Assembly: GCA_945870115.1 (NCBI GenBank)
Contig: CAMBRH010000137.1
Coordinates: forward strand, 1 to 8,637
Origin: Chitinophaga pinensis
Lineage (GTDB): Bacteria > Bacteroidota > Bacteroidia > Flavobacteriales_D > Crocinitomicaceae
DNA length: 8,637 nt
Direction of reading: 5' to 3'
Positions 1 through 6,580 of the stretch are shown one piece after another. The position numbers and the translations under genes are program-made. Under the pieces are notes generated by a model. That model was given only the letters and a program-made list of their open reading frames with translations. It was not told the origin of the DNA and searched no databases. Each line of letters starts with the position of its first letter. The stretch's first letter is position 1.

Positions 1-402
1 CAAGTTGAATTTGAATATTCTTCTCAAAATGGCATTGCAACAGGAAAAGCAACGCGTTTTTATGAAAATGGAGATGTAAAAGAAAGTATCGAATTTAGTG
101 CTGACGGTTCAATTGCTAAAAGCGAACAAAAAGAAATGGTTAATCCAGCTATCAAAGTTAAAGATCCTGGTGCAACAACAGAGAAAGCACCAGCAATTGA
201 CAAACCAATCGTTAAAGGTGGAAAGTTTCAGCCAAATGGATACAACAAAGTGTATAATTCTGAAGATGAAATTTGGCAAGATGGAGAATTTAAAGACGGA
301 AGATTAAGCAACGGGAAAGTATATGTTTATGACCGTGACGGAATTCTATTAAAAGTAAAAGTTTACAAAAATGGAGTTTACCATTCTGACGGACAATTAT
401 AA
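1..402 (+). CDS. MORN-variant (YwqK-like) repeat protein, 3' part
   Basis: The frame is open from the first base and stops at 400-402, giving 133 visible residues; the start lies outside the window. Short Gly/Tyr/Asn-Gly units of the MORN_2 type recur: GKATRFYENGDVKE near residue 16, DGEFKDGRLSNGKVY near residue 96, and a last unit ending YKNGVYHSDGQL. Between them lies a low-complexity Ala/Pro/Lys stretch (about residues 48-75) that looks like a linker. Proteins with this repeat are common in Flavobacteriaceae and are often named 'toxin-antitoxin system YwqK family antitoxin' by similarity to Bacillus YwqK. I see no toxin partner on the right side, so that name should not be read as a function. 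Many family members are exported or membrane-associated, but the N-terminus that would show a signal peptide is missing. A terminator follows directly. The family call is fairly sure; the role is unknown. Confidence 0.75.
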   Translation, partial: QVEFEYSSQNGIATGKATRFYENGDVKESIEFSADGSIAKSEQKEMVNPAIKVKDPGATTEKAPAIDKPIVKGGKFQPNGYNKVYNSEDEIWQDGEFKDGRLSNGKVYVYDRDGILLKVKVYKNGVYHSDGQL

Positions 403-421
403 AATAAAATAAAAAAATATT

Positions 422-452
422 AAAAGTCGATCTTGGTAGGTCGGCTTTTTTT
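422..452 (+). terminator. Intrinsic terminator after the MORN-repeat gene
   Basis: A 9-bp stem (424-432 with 439-447, two G-U pairs) encloses a 6-nt loop TTGGTA and runs into a T-tract at 446-452. Flanking A and T bases at 422-423 and 448-449 can lengthen the stem. It lies 20 nt after the stop codon of the upstream gene and separates it from pepA. Confidence 0.85.
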
Positions 453-466
453 GTGCCTATTCGTTT

Positions 467-493
467 TTGTAAAGCATTTCTTTTGTATTTTTA
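467..493 (+). promoter_or_regulatory. Candidate promoter for pepA-pdxA
   Basis: TATTTTTA at 486-493 matches the Bacteroidota -7 consensus TAnnTTTG except for its last base. TTG at 467-469 could be the -33 element, but the spacer of 16 nt is a little short. The site lies just after the upstream terminator and about 30 nt before the pepA start, where a promoter is expected. AT-rich DNA gives such matches by chance, so this is tentative. Confidence 0.35.
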
Positions 494-521
494 CACCTTA
501 TATATACAATGATTTTTAATT

Positions 522-1922
522 ATGATTCAAATAGGTAAAAAATTCGATTCAAAATCTAATTTAGTTTTCATCTTAGATAAAAAATTTAATGCAAAAGATT
601 TTGGGATTGTCGAAAAAATTCCAGGAATAATTCAAAGTTTTATTGATTCTTTCTTAAAATCTAAAGAAGAAATTGATTTTCTTAAGCTTGAAAACCAAAC
701 TGTGTTTTTTGTAAAACAAAAAGATGATTTAGAAAAAATTAGAATAGCAGGAAATACAGTTAGAACGAAATTACACAAATCAGAAAAATCAATTGCGATC
801 TTTGGTAAAAAAAATCAGTCTTTGGCATTAGCAGAAGGTTTGGCTTTATCAAATTATCAATTTTTGAAATACTTTAAAGACAAAGAAGAAAAGAGATTTT
901 TGTTAGAAAAAATTGAAGTTTTCTCAGCTGATGCAAAAGAAATAGACTATTTAAATAATACTCTAAAAGCGGTTAATTGGTCGAGAGAAATGGTGAATGA
1001 ACCATTTTCTTTTTTAACTGCTCCACAACTTTCAATAGAGATAATTGAATTATGTAAAGATTTGCCAATTGCAGTTGAAGTTTTAGAAAAAAATAAAATT
1101 GAAGCCTTAAAAATGGGTGGGCTTTTAGCAGTAAATAAAGGCTCAATAGATCCGCCGACATTTACAATTTTGGAATACAAACCAAAAAATGCTAAAAACA
1201 AAAAGCCAATTGTTTTAGTGGGGAAAGGTGTTGTTTATGACACTGGAGGTTTAAGTTTGAAACCAACTGCTAGTTCAATGGATTTAATGAAAAGCGATAT
1301 GGCTGGAGCTGCCTGTATGGTTGGAACAATTTACAATGCCGCTTTAAATAAGTTGAATGTGCATTTAATAGGCTTAATTCCTGCAACAGACAATAGACCA
1401 GGTGAAAATGCTTACACACCAGGTGATGTAATCACGATGTTTGATGGAACAACCGTAGAGGTTTTAAACACAGATGCTGAGGGTAGGATGATACTTGCAG
1501 ATGCGCTAGCATATTCCAAAAAATACGATCCAGAATTGGTGATTGATGCAGCTACCTTGACTGGAGCAGCAGTTGTTGCAATTGGCACAAAAGCTTCTTG
1601 CATGATGGGAAATGCAGATCAAAAAATCATTGATAAATTAGTGGTTTCTGGAATTAATGTTCACGAAAGAGTTGTTCAACTTCCATTCTGGGATGAATAT
1701 TTCGAAGAAATGAAATCTTCTATTGCTGACTTGAAAAACATAGGCGGTAGATACGCAGGAATGATTACCGCAGGAAAATTCTTAGAACATTTTGTAAAAG
1801 CACCTTATATCCACATAGATATTGCTGGGCCTTCTTTCTTAGAAACAGCCGAAAATTACAAAGGAAAAGGTGGAACAGGAGTTGGAGTTAGATTATTGTC
1901 AGATTTTTTGAAAAATTTATAA
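522..1922 (+). CDS. pepA: Leucyl aminopeptidase family protein (peptidase M17)
   Basis: This 466-residue protein is a cytosolic M17 aminopeptidase, a two-metal enzyme that removes N-terminal residues from peptides during peptide turnover. The C-terminal catalytic domain (about residues 145-466) carries the family signatures: GKGVVYDTGGLSLKP at 235-249 region, with metal or catalytic residues K235, D240 and K247; MKSDMAGAA at 256-264 with D259; and NTDAEGRM at 316-323 with D318, E320 and R322. These line up with E. coli PepA K270, D275, K282, D293, D352, E354 and R356, so the protein should be active. The N-terminal half is the less conserved macrodomain-like part. The ATG at 522 is the only ATG in frame near the start; an ATG at 509 is out of frame and soon stops. 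Length is close to the family norm of about 460-500. It is followed by pdxA after 15 nt, so the two are probably co-transcribed. Whether the substrate is Leu-specific cannot be told. Confidence 0.93.
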   Translation: MIQIGKKFDSKSNLVFILDKKFNAKDFGIVEKIPGIIQSFIDSFLKSKEEIDFLKLENQTVFFVKQKDDLEKIRIAGNTVRTKLHKSEKSIAIFGKKNQSLALAEGLALSNYQFLKYFKDKEEKRFLLEKIEVFSADAKEIDYLNNTLKAVNWSREMVNEPFSFLTAPQLSIEIIELCKDLPIAVEVLEKNKIEALKMGGLLAVNKGSIDPPTFTILEYKPKNAKNKKPIVLVGKGVVYDTGGLSLKPTASSMDLMKSDMAGAACMVGTIYNAALNKLNVHLIGLIPATDNRPGENAYTPGDVITMFDGTTVEVLNTDAEGRMILADALAYSKKYDPELVIDAATLTGAAVVAIGTKASCMMGNADQKIIDKLVVSGINVHERVVQLPFWDEYFEEMKSSIADLKNIGGRYAGMITAGKFLEHFVKAPYIHIDIAGPSFLETAENYKGKGGTGVGVRLLSDFLKNL

Positions 1923-1937
1923 AAGAACATAAAAACT

Positions 1938-3011
1938 ATGATTCGAGTAGGAATAACAATTGGAGATATTAACGGAATTGGACCTGAGGTTATCATTAAA
2001 TCACTTCGAGACAGTAGAATTTTACAAGATTTTACACCAATCATTTATGGTTCTACCAAAACAATGGCTCACCATAAAAAAGAAATTGGGGATGAAGAGT
2101 TTGTTTACCAATCATGTAAATCTGCTACTGAAGCTGTAGCAAAGAAAGTGAATATTGTAAATGTTTGGCAAGAAGAAATTAAATACGATTTAGGTAAATC
2201 TACTGAAACTGGAGGAAAATATGCTTTCTTAGCGCTTGAAAAAGCAACAGAAGATTTGGCTTCAAATAAAATTGATGTTTTAGTTACTGCACCAATCTGT
2301 AAAGAGGGAATTATTAAGGCGGGATTTCAGTTCCCAGGACACACAGAATATTTAGCTCATTTATCAAATGTTGACGATGCTTTGATGTTGATGGTTAACA
2401 ATGATTTAAGAGTTGCTTTGGCAACTACACATGTAGCTTTGAAAGATGTTTCAGCAAGCTTGACAAAAGATAAAATTTTTGCTAAAATTAAAATGCTTGA
2501 AGCAAGTTTGAAAAAAGATTTTGGTATTATCCGACCACGAATTGCAGTTTTTGGATTAAATCCTCATGCAGGTGAAAATGGAAAAATGGGTGATGAAGAA
2601 TTAAACATTATTACTCCAGCAATTCAACAAGCAAAAGGAGAAAACATTTTAGCTTTTGGACCTTTTCCTGCTGATAGTTTTTTTGGTTCTTCACAAGTTT
2701 CAAAATTTGACGGCATATTAGCAATGTATCACGATCAAGGTTTAACAGCTTTTAAAGCACTTGCCTTTGATGAAGGAGTGAATTATACAGCTGGTTTGCC
2801 AATTGTAAGAACTTCGCCAGATCATGGGACAGCTTTTGATATTGTAGGTAAAAATATCGCCTCAGAACAATCTTTTCGAAGTGCAATTTATTTGGCTTTA
2901 GACGTGTATAAAAATAGGCAATTTGTGAAAGAACTTTCATCAAATCCTCTTCCTTTTTCAGATGCAAATCAAAAGAAAAAAGGACTTTATAAAAAGGAGG
3001 AAATTGAGTGA
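1938..3011 (+). CDS. pdxA: 4-hydroxythreonine-4-phosphate dehydrogenase PdxA
   Basis: This 357-residue protein oxidises 4-phosphohydroxy-L-threonine with NAD(P) in the cytosol. The unstable product is condensed by PdxJ with 1-deoxyxylulose 5-phosphate to give pyridoxine 5'-phosphate, in the DXP-dependent vitamin B6 pathway. The N-terminal GDINGIGPE (9-17) is the family's opening signature. PGHTEYLA (133-140) lies in the substrate region. The three metal-binding histidines are visible as H165 (TTH), H210 (NPHAGE) and H265 (YHDQGL), matching E. coli H166, H211 and H266. GLPIVRTSPDHGTAFDI (286-302) is also typical. The length is slightly over the E. coli enzyme (329), with the extra residues in a loop around 45-90 and a Lys/Glu-rich tail (346-357). 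The ATG lies 15 nt after the pepA stop behind an A-rich leader. An AGGAGG within the last codons is discussed separately. Assignment is secure. Confidence 0.95.
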   Translation: MIRVGITIGDINGIGPEVIIKSLRDSRILQDFTPIIYGSTKTMAHHKKEIGDEEFVYQSCKSATEAVAKKVNIVNVWQEEIKYDLGKSTETGGKYAFLALEKATEDLASNKIDVLVTAPICKEGIIKAGFQFPGHTEYLAHLSNVDDALMLMVNNDLRVALATTHVALKDVSASLTKDKIFAKIKMLEASLKKDFGIIRPRIAVFGLNPHAGENGKMGDEELNIITPAIQQAKGENILAFGPFPADSFFGSSQVSKFDGILAMYHDQGLTAFKALAFDEGVNYTAGLPIVRTSPDHGTAFDIVGKNIASEQSFRSAIYLALDVYKNRQFVKELSSNPLPFSDANQKKKGLYKKEEIE

Positions 3012-3015
3012 AAAG

Positions 3016-3049
3016 AGTAATGAATTTTGAGTTATGAGTTAGAGTTAAA
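3016..3049 (+). repeat. Degenerate heptamer repeat after pdxA
   Basis: Five units of a degenerate heptamer run head to tail starting 4 nt after the pdxA stop: AGTAATG, AATTTTG, AGTTATG, AGTTAG (one base short) and AGTTAAA. The same unit, in the same orientation and better preserved, occurs between accB and accC at 6491-6532. The rest of the 137-nt gap (3050-3148) holds A/T tracts and the yceD promoter; no gene is seen in it. Confidence 0.6.
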
Positions 3050-3097
3050 TATTCATCCGTTGAAAACAAAGTTAATTTTTAAAAAAAAATAAAGTTT

Positions 3098-3129
3098 TTA
3101 ACAATGTTTGGTTAATTTTAGTATCTTTG
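3098..3129 (+). promoter_or_regulatory. Promoter for the yceD-rpmF-plsX-fabH operon
   Basis: TATCTTTG at 3122-3129 is an exact match to the Bacteroidota -7 element TAnnTTTG and is followed by CAC, where initiation would fall around 3134-3137. The -33 element is weak: TTA at 3098-3100 gives a 21-nt spacer, while the better TTTG at 3107-3110 is too close. If correct, the 5' leader before the GTG start at 3149 is only about 12-15 nt, so translation would begin with almost no upstream RNA. Confidence 0.7.
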
Positions 3130-3148
3130 CACTCCAAATTTTTGTAAA

Positions 3149-3772
3149 GTGGCGAATTCTGATAAGTTATATAATATTCCATTTGTGGGATTAAAGTCAG
3201 GAGTTCATGACTACAATTACGAGGTAAATAATGCGTTCTTTGAAGATTTAGAGTATTCTTTGGTGCAAAGCGGTGATTTGCTTGTAAACCTGAAATTAGA
3301 AAAAAAAGAGACAATGTTAATTGCTTATTTTTCGGTTAAAGGAACAATTTTAGCAGATTGTGATCGCTGTTCAGCTCCAATGAAAATTGATATTAAAGGA
3401 GATTTTAGAGTAGTATATAAGTTCGGGTTGGAAGAAGAAGACGATGAGTCTTTAGTTGTAATTCATCCTGACGCTTATCAAATTAATGTAAAAGATCAAA
3501 TTTATGAGCTAATAATTACCTCAATTCCTAATCGTAAAATTCATCCAAAAGGTGAATGTGATGAAGAAATGTGGAAATTAGTTCAACAATATACTGTAAA
3601 TTCTCAAGAAGAGGAAGAAGAAGATTGGAACTACGATGATGAGGACTGGGACGAAGAAGACTGGGATGATGAAGATGATCTCGATGAGGAAGAAGATGAA
3701 TCAGAAGAAGAACCAATAGATAATAATAAACCGATTGATCCGAGATGGTCAATTTTGAAAGATTTAAATTAA
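3149..3772 (+). CDS. YceD family (DUF177) protein with acidic tail
   Basis: This 207-residue protein belongs to the DUF177/YceD family, almost always encoded just before rpmF. Work on bacterial and plastid homologues links the family to 23S rRNA accumulation, so a role in large-subunit assembly is likely but not shown here. The conserved CDRC (C71, C74) lies in the core, followed by a third Cys in GECDEEMW (C137). The C-terminus has the family's closing DPRW motif (197-200, followed by SILKDL). Residues 154-188 form a highly acidic insertion, 28 of 35 positions being Asp or Glu, punctuated by Trp at 160, 167 and 172. The GTG at 3149 is chosen because it gives the usual short N-terminus before IPFVGLK, because no ATG is in frame upstream, and because it sits just after the TATCTTTG promoter. 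The gene starts an operon with rpmF 19 nt downstream. Confidence 0.88.
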   Translation: MANSDKLYNIPFVGLKSGVHDYNYEVNNAFFEDLEYSLVQSGDLLVNLKLEKKETMLIAYFSVKGTILADCDRCSAPMKIDIKGDFRVVYKFGLEEEDDESLVVIHPDAYQINVKDQIYELIITSIPNRKIHPKGECDEEMWKLVQQYTVNSQEEEEEDWNYDDEDWDEEDWDDEDDLDEEEDESEEEPIDNNKPIDPRWSILKDLN

Positions 3773-3791
3773 CGATTATAAATAAAGTAAA

Positions 3792-3983
3792 ATGGCACAT
3801 CCTAAGAGAAAAATTTCGACAACTCGACGTGACAAAAGAAGAACTCACGTTAAAGCAGTAGCAGATAATATTGCTATTTGTCCAACAACTGGACAACCAC
3901 ATTTGTTCCACCATGCTCACTGGCATGAAGGAAAACTTTACTATAAAGGTAGAGTTGTAGTTGAAAAAGAATTAGCGATTTAA
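3792..3983 (+). CDS. rpmF: 50S ribosomal protein L32
   Basis: This 63-residue basic protein is L32 of the large ribosomal subunit. The N-terminus MAHPKRKIS followed by TRRDKRRTH is the family signature, with a Lys/Arg-rich segment that contacts rRNA. The central part keeps the GxPHLxHHAHWHEG region and ends GKLYYKGRVVVEK, as in Bacteroidota L32. Only one Cys (C30) is present, so the four-Cys zinc ribbon found in some L32 proteins is absent, as in other non-zinc versions. The ATG at 3792 follows an A-rich leader (TAAATAAAGTAAA), 19 nt after the yceD stop. The yceD-rpmF-plsX order is conserved in many phyla. Secure. Confidence 0.97.
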   Translation: MAHPKRKISTTRRDKRRTHVKAVADNIAICPTTGQPHLFHHAHWHEGKLYYKGRVVVEKELAI

Positions 3984-4011
3984 TTTCAGAAAATAATCTA
4001 ATTCTTCTTTT

Positions 4012-4950
4012 ATGAAGATTGGGATAGATATTTCAGGTGGCGATTTTGCTCCAGATGCAAATGTACATGGAGCAATTTTGGCACAAAGTCTACTTCCGAG
4101 TGGAGTAAGGCAAGTTTTGTTTGGTGACCAAGAGTTAATCTTGAGTTGCCTTAACAAGTTTGGTGGAAACCCAAGTGATTTTGATATTGTTCATGCTCCT
4201 GATGTAATCACGATGCACGATCATCCAACGAGAGCAATTCCAAATAAGCCCAACAGTTCAATTGCTGTAGGTTTTGAATATTTGGCAAAAAATGAAATTA
4301 ATGTTTTTGCAAGTACAGGAAATACTGGAGCAATGTTGGTTGGAGCAATATACAAAATCAACACGATTCCTGGAATAATTAGACCATGTATCACTTCCGT
4401 TTTGCCAACAATTAATGGAGGAACATCTATTTTATTAGACGTGGGATCAAATGCTGATTGTAAAGCAGATGTTTTGTATCAATTTGGTGTTTTAGGTTCT
4501 TTATATGCGAAAAATGTATATGGAATTGAAAAACCAAAAGTTGCGTTATTAAATATCGGTGAAGAAGAAACAAAGGGTAATTTATTAACTTTGGCAACGT
4601 ACAAACTGTTAAAAGATTCTGATGAAGTTAACTTTGTAGGAAATGTTGAAGGAAGAGATATTTTTACAGGTGTTGCAGATGTAATTGTTTGTGATGGATT
4701 TACTGGAAATGTAGTTCTTAAAGAGGCTGAAGGTATCTATACCTTGATGAAAAAAAGAGGGATTAAAGATGAATTTTTTGACCGCTTCAACTACGAAAAT
4801 TATGGAGGCACACCTATTTTAGGTGTAAAAGGAAATGTTATCATTGGTCATGGAATTTCAAATGAATTAGCAGTAAAAAGTATGATTATTCATTCTTACG
4901 ATGTTGCTAAATCAGGTCTTGCCAATAAAGTAAACGAGGCGTTTAATTAA
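4012..4950 (+). CDS. plsX: Phosphate acyltransferase PlsX
   Basis: This 312-residue enzyme transfers the acyl chain from acyl-ACP to phosphate, giving acyl-phosphate, which PlsY uses to acylate glycerol 3-phosphate in phospholipid synthesis. PlsX is a peripheral membrane protein. Visible family motifs are GGDFAP (9-14), STGNTGAM (101-108), LDVGSNADCK (142-151), NIGEEETKGN (181-190), NVEGRDI (211-217), VCDGFTGNVVLKEAEG (226-241) and GHG (279-281). The opening motif reads DISGGD, where most family members have DAMGGD or DxMGGD. The length is at the short end of the family; E. coli PlsX is about 40 residues longer. The ATG at 4012 is 28 nt after rpmF and stands behind a T-rich leader, unlike the A-rich leaders of its neighbours. 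fabH starts 9 nt after its stop, so the two are translated from one message. Secure. Confidence 0.96.
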   Translation: MKIGIDISGGDFAPDANVHGAILAQSLLPSGVRQVLFGDQELILSCLNKFGGNPSDFDIVHAPDVITMHDHPTRAIPNKPNSSIAVGFEYLAKNEINVFASTGNTGAMLVGAIYKINTIPGIIRPCITSVLPTINGGTSILLDVGSNADCKADVLYQFGVLGSLYAKNVYGIEKPKVALLNIGEEETKGNLLTLATYKLLKDSDEVNFVGNVEGRDIFTGVADVIVCDGFTGNVVLKEAEGIYTLMKKRGIKDEFFDRFNYENYGGTPILGVKGNVIIGHGISNELAVKSMIIHSYDVAKSGLANKVNEAFN

Positions 4951-4959
4951 TAAATTAGA

Positions 4960-5949
4960 ATGAGTAAAATTACAGCAGCAATAACAGGAGTTCAAGGATA
5001 TTTACCGGACAACATTGTTACGAATGATGATTTAGCGAAATTTGTTGACACAAACAATGAATGGATTTTGTCCAGAACTGGAATAGCTGAAAGAAGAATT
5101 ATGAAAGATGGTGCTTCTTCAGATATGGCAAGTGAAGCTGTTAAAGCTTTATTATCAAAAATGGGAATAGATCCGCTAGATATTGAATTGGTTCTAGTTG
5201 CTACCGTGACGCCAGATTACCCTTTTCCAAGTACAGCAAATGTAGTTTGTGATAAAGTTGGTATGACAAACGCATGGGGTTATGATTTAATTGCTGCTTG
5301 TTCAGGATTTATTTATGCTTTGCAAACTGGGGCTAAATTTATTGAATCAGGAACCCATAAAAAGGTCTTGGTCATTGGAGTTGATAAAATGAGTTCCATC
5401 ATTGATTACGAAGATCGTACAACGTGTGTGATTTTTGGAGACGGAGCTGGAGTGGTTTTATTAGAGCCAAATGAAGAAGGTTTAGGAGTTCAAGATGCTA
5501 TTCTTAAAAGCGATGGTGGAGGAAGAAAATATTTAATTCAACCAGCAGGGGGATCAGCACAACCAGCTTCAATTCAAACTGTTGAAGAACGTTTACATTA
5601 TGTAAAACAAGAAGGAAAGACCGTATTCAAATTTGCAGTAACTAACATGGCTGAGGTTTCTGCTGAAATTATGGAAAAAAATAATTTAACAAGTGATGAT
5701 ATTGATTGGCTAGTTCCACATCAAGCAAATTTGAGAATTATTGATGCAACAGCACAAAGAATGGGATTGCCAAAGGAAAAGGTAATGATAAACATTCAAA
5801 AATACGGAAATACAACTGCAGGAACACTTCCATTGTGTTTATGGGACTGGGAAAAACAACTTAAAAAAGGAGATAATTTAATTCTATCAGCTTTTGGTGG
5901 TGGATTTACCTGGGGAGCTGTTTATTTAAAATGGGCTTATAATTCTTAA
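4960..5949 (+). CDS. fabH: Beta-ketoacyl-ACP synthase III (FabH)
   Basis: This 329-residue thiolase-fold enzyme condenses an acyl-CoA primer with malonyl-ACP to start type II fatty acid synthesis. The catalytic triad is intact: C114 in AACSGF, H254 in VPHQAN and N284 in YGNTTAG. The segment AFGGGFTWGAVYLKW (311-325) is the normal C-terminal closure. Position 285-292 reads TTAGTLPL where E. coli has TSAASVPL, a mild change near the active-site loop. In many Bacteroidota FabH-type enzymes use branched primers from Ile, Leu or Val and so set iso/anteiso chain type; primer preference cannot be read from this sequence. The ATG at 4960 lies 9 nt after plsX. There is no terminator between it and accB, so readthrough into accB is possible. 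Genomes of this group often have more than one fabH; this is the copy next to plsX. Confidence 0.96.
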   Translation: MSKITAAITGVQGYLPDNIVTNDDLAKFVDTNNEWILSRTGIAERRIMKDGASSDMASEAVKALLSKMGIDPLDIELVLVATVTPDYPFPSTANVVCDKVGMTNAWGYDLIAACSGFIYALQTGAKFIESGTHKKVLVIGVDKMSSIIDYEDRTTCVIFGDGAGVVLLEPNEEGLGVQDAILKSDGGGRKYLIQPAGGSAQPASIQTVEERLHYVKQEGKTVFKFAVTNMAEVSAEIMEKNNLTSDDIDWLVPHQANLRIIDATAQRMGLPKEKVMINIQKYGNTTAGTLPLCLWDWEKQLKKGDNLILSAFGGGFTWGAVYLKWAYNS

Positions 5950-5966
5950 ATTTCAATTTAGAATAA

Positions 5967-5999
5967 TTGATTTAAAAAATTTATTTATATTTACTTTCG
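5967..5999 (+). promoter_or_regulatory. Candidate promoter for accB
   Basis: TACTTTCG at 5992-5999 matches TAnnTTTG at all but one fixed base, and TTG at 5967-5969 lies 22 nt upstream, within the range used in Flavobacterium promoters. It sits in the 65-nt fabH-accB gap, about 16 nt before the accB ATG. It may be an internal promoter that lets accBC be expressed apart from fabH. Chance is not excluded in such AT-rich DNA. Confidence 0.4.
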
Positions 6000-6014
6000 A
6001 AAAACTATAAAATT

Positions 6015-6488
6015 ATGAATTTAACAGAAATACAAGATTTAATCAAATTTGTATCAAAATCAGGTGTAAGTGAAGTTGAAATCGAGCAAAAAGATTTTAA
6101 AATCATTATTAAATCAGAAAAAGCAAAAGAGCAAATTTTTGTTCAAGCTAGTGCACCTCAAATCACTCAAGCAGCTCCAGTAGCTCAAATAGCTGCAGCT
6201 CCTGCTGCACCAAGTGCTCCAGTAGCTCCTGTTGTTGAAGAATCAAAGTTAATAACTGTAAAATCGCCAATGATTGGTACCTTTTACCGTTCAACTTCAC
6301 CGGATAAAGATCCATTTATTCAAGTTGGCGACACAATCGCTAAAGGAAGTCCAGTTTGTATAATAGAAGCAATGAAATTATTTAATGAAATTGAATCAGA
6401 AATTGCTGGTAAAATTGTAAAAGTATTAGTTGATGATGCTTCTCCAGTAGAATACGATCAACCATTATTCTTAGTTGACCCTTCTTGA
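6015..6488 (+). CDS. accB: Acetyl-CoA carboxylase biotin carboxyl carrier protein
   Basis: This 157-residue protein is the carrier subunit of acetyl-CoA carboxylase: its biotin takes CO2 at the AccC site and hands it to acetyl-CoA at the AccAD site. Three parts can be seen. Residues 1-35 are the N-terminal helical and strand segment (MNLTEIQDLIKF onward). Residues 44-74 are an Ala/Pro/Val-rich flexible linker. Residues 79-157 are the biotinyl domain, with SPMIGTFYRSTSP (84-96), the biotin site EAMKL (119-122 region, biotinylated lysine K121) and a closing QPLFLV. The 'thumb' region around PDKDPFIQVGD is present, as in bacterial AccB. Length is near that of E. coli AccB (156). The ATG at 6015 follows an A-rich leader. 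accC follows after an unusually long 141-nt spacer. Secure. Confidence 0.96.
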   Translation: MNLTEIQDLIKFVSKSGVSEVEIEQKDFKIIIKSEKAKEQIFVQASAPQITQAAPVAQIAAAPAAPSAPVAPVVEESKLITVKSPMIGTFYRSTSPDKDPFIQVGDTIAKGSPVCIIEAMKLFNEIESEIAGKIVKVLVDDASPVEYDQPLFLVDPS

Positions 6489-6490
6489 AA

Positions 6491-6532
6491 AATTATGAAT
6501 TATGAATTATGAGTTATGAATTAAGAATTTAC
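6491..6532 (+). repeat. Heptamer tandem repeat between accB and accC
   Basis: Six heptamers run head to tail in exact 7-nt register: AATTATG three times, then AGTTATG, AATTAAG and AATTTAC. The array begins 2 nt after the accB stop codon. The unit is the same as the degenerate one after pdxA at 3016-3049. Because each unit contains in-frame TGA or TAA possibilities in all forward frames, the array cannot be coding on this strand. Confidence 0.8.
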
Positions 6533-6558
6533 TGTTGTAGATTCTATTTAATTCATAA
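6514..6558 (+). repeat. Inverted repeat in the accB-accC spacer
   Basis: TTATGAATTA at 6514-6523 is the exact reverse complement of 6549-6558. One more A-T and one G-U pair extend the stem to 12 bp, leaving a loop of about 21 nt. The stem contains only A/T and two G/C pairs at most, so it is weak, and no T-tract follows; it is not a normal terminator. It ties the heptamer array to the second half of the spacer. Confidence 0.45.
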
Positions 6559-6580
6559 ATTTAGATTTTTAAATTTTTAC

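Noticed and set aside
98..307. An open frame of 69 codons overlapping the first gene in another frame.
   Set aside because: It lies wholly within the MORN-repeat frame, which is open from the window edge and has recognisable repeats. The alternative product is Lys/Gln-rich with no known pattern.
1..402. A toxin-antitoxin system, suggested by the 'YwqK family antitoxin' label often given to such proteins.
   Set aside because: No toxin-like gene is present to the right, the repeat is a general MORN-variant motif, and the left neighbour is outside the window.
3528..3926. A 132-codon open frame on the minus strand opposite the end of yceD and the start of rpmF.
   Set aside because: It is antisense to two firmly identified genes. 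Its Leu/His/Ser-rich stretches are just the complement of the GA-rich acidic codons of YceD, and it matches no family I know.
6535..6569. A possible promoter inside the accB-accC spacer (TTG at 6535-6537 and TAGATTTT at 6562-6569).
   Set aside because: The -7 match lacks the final G and the spacer of 24 nt is too long. The A/T repeats here make such matches likely by chance.
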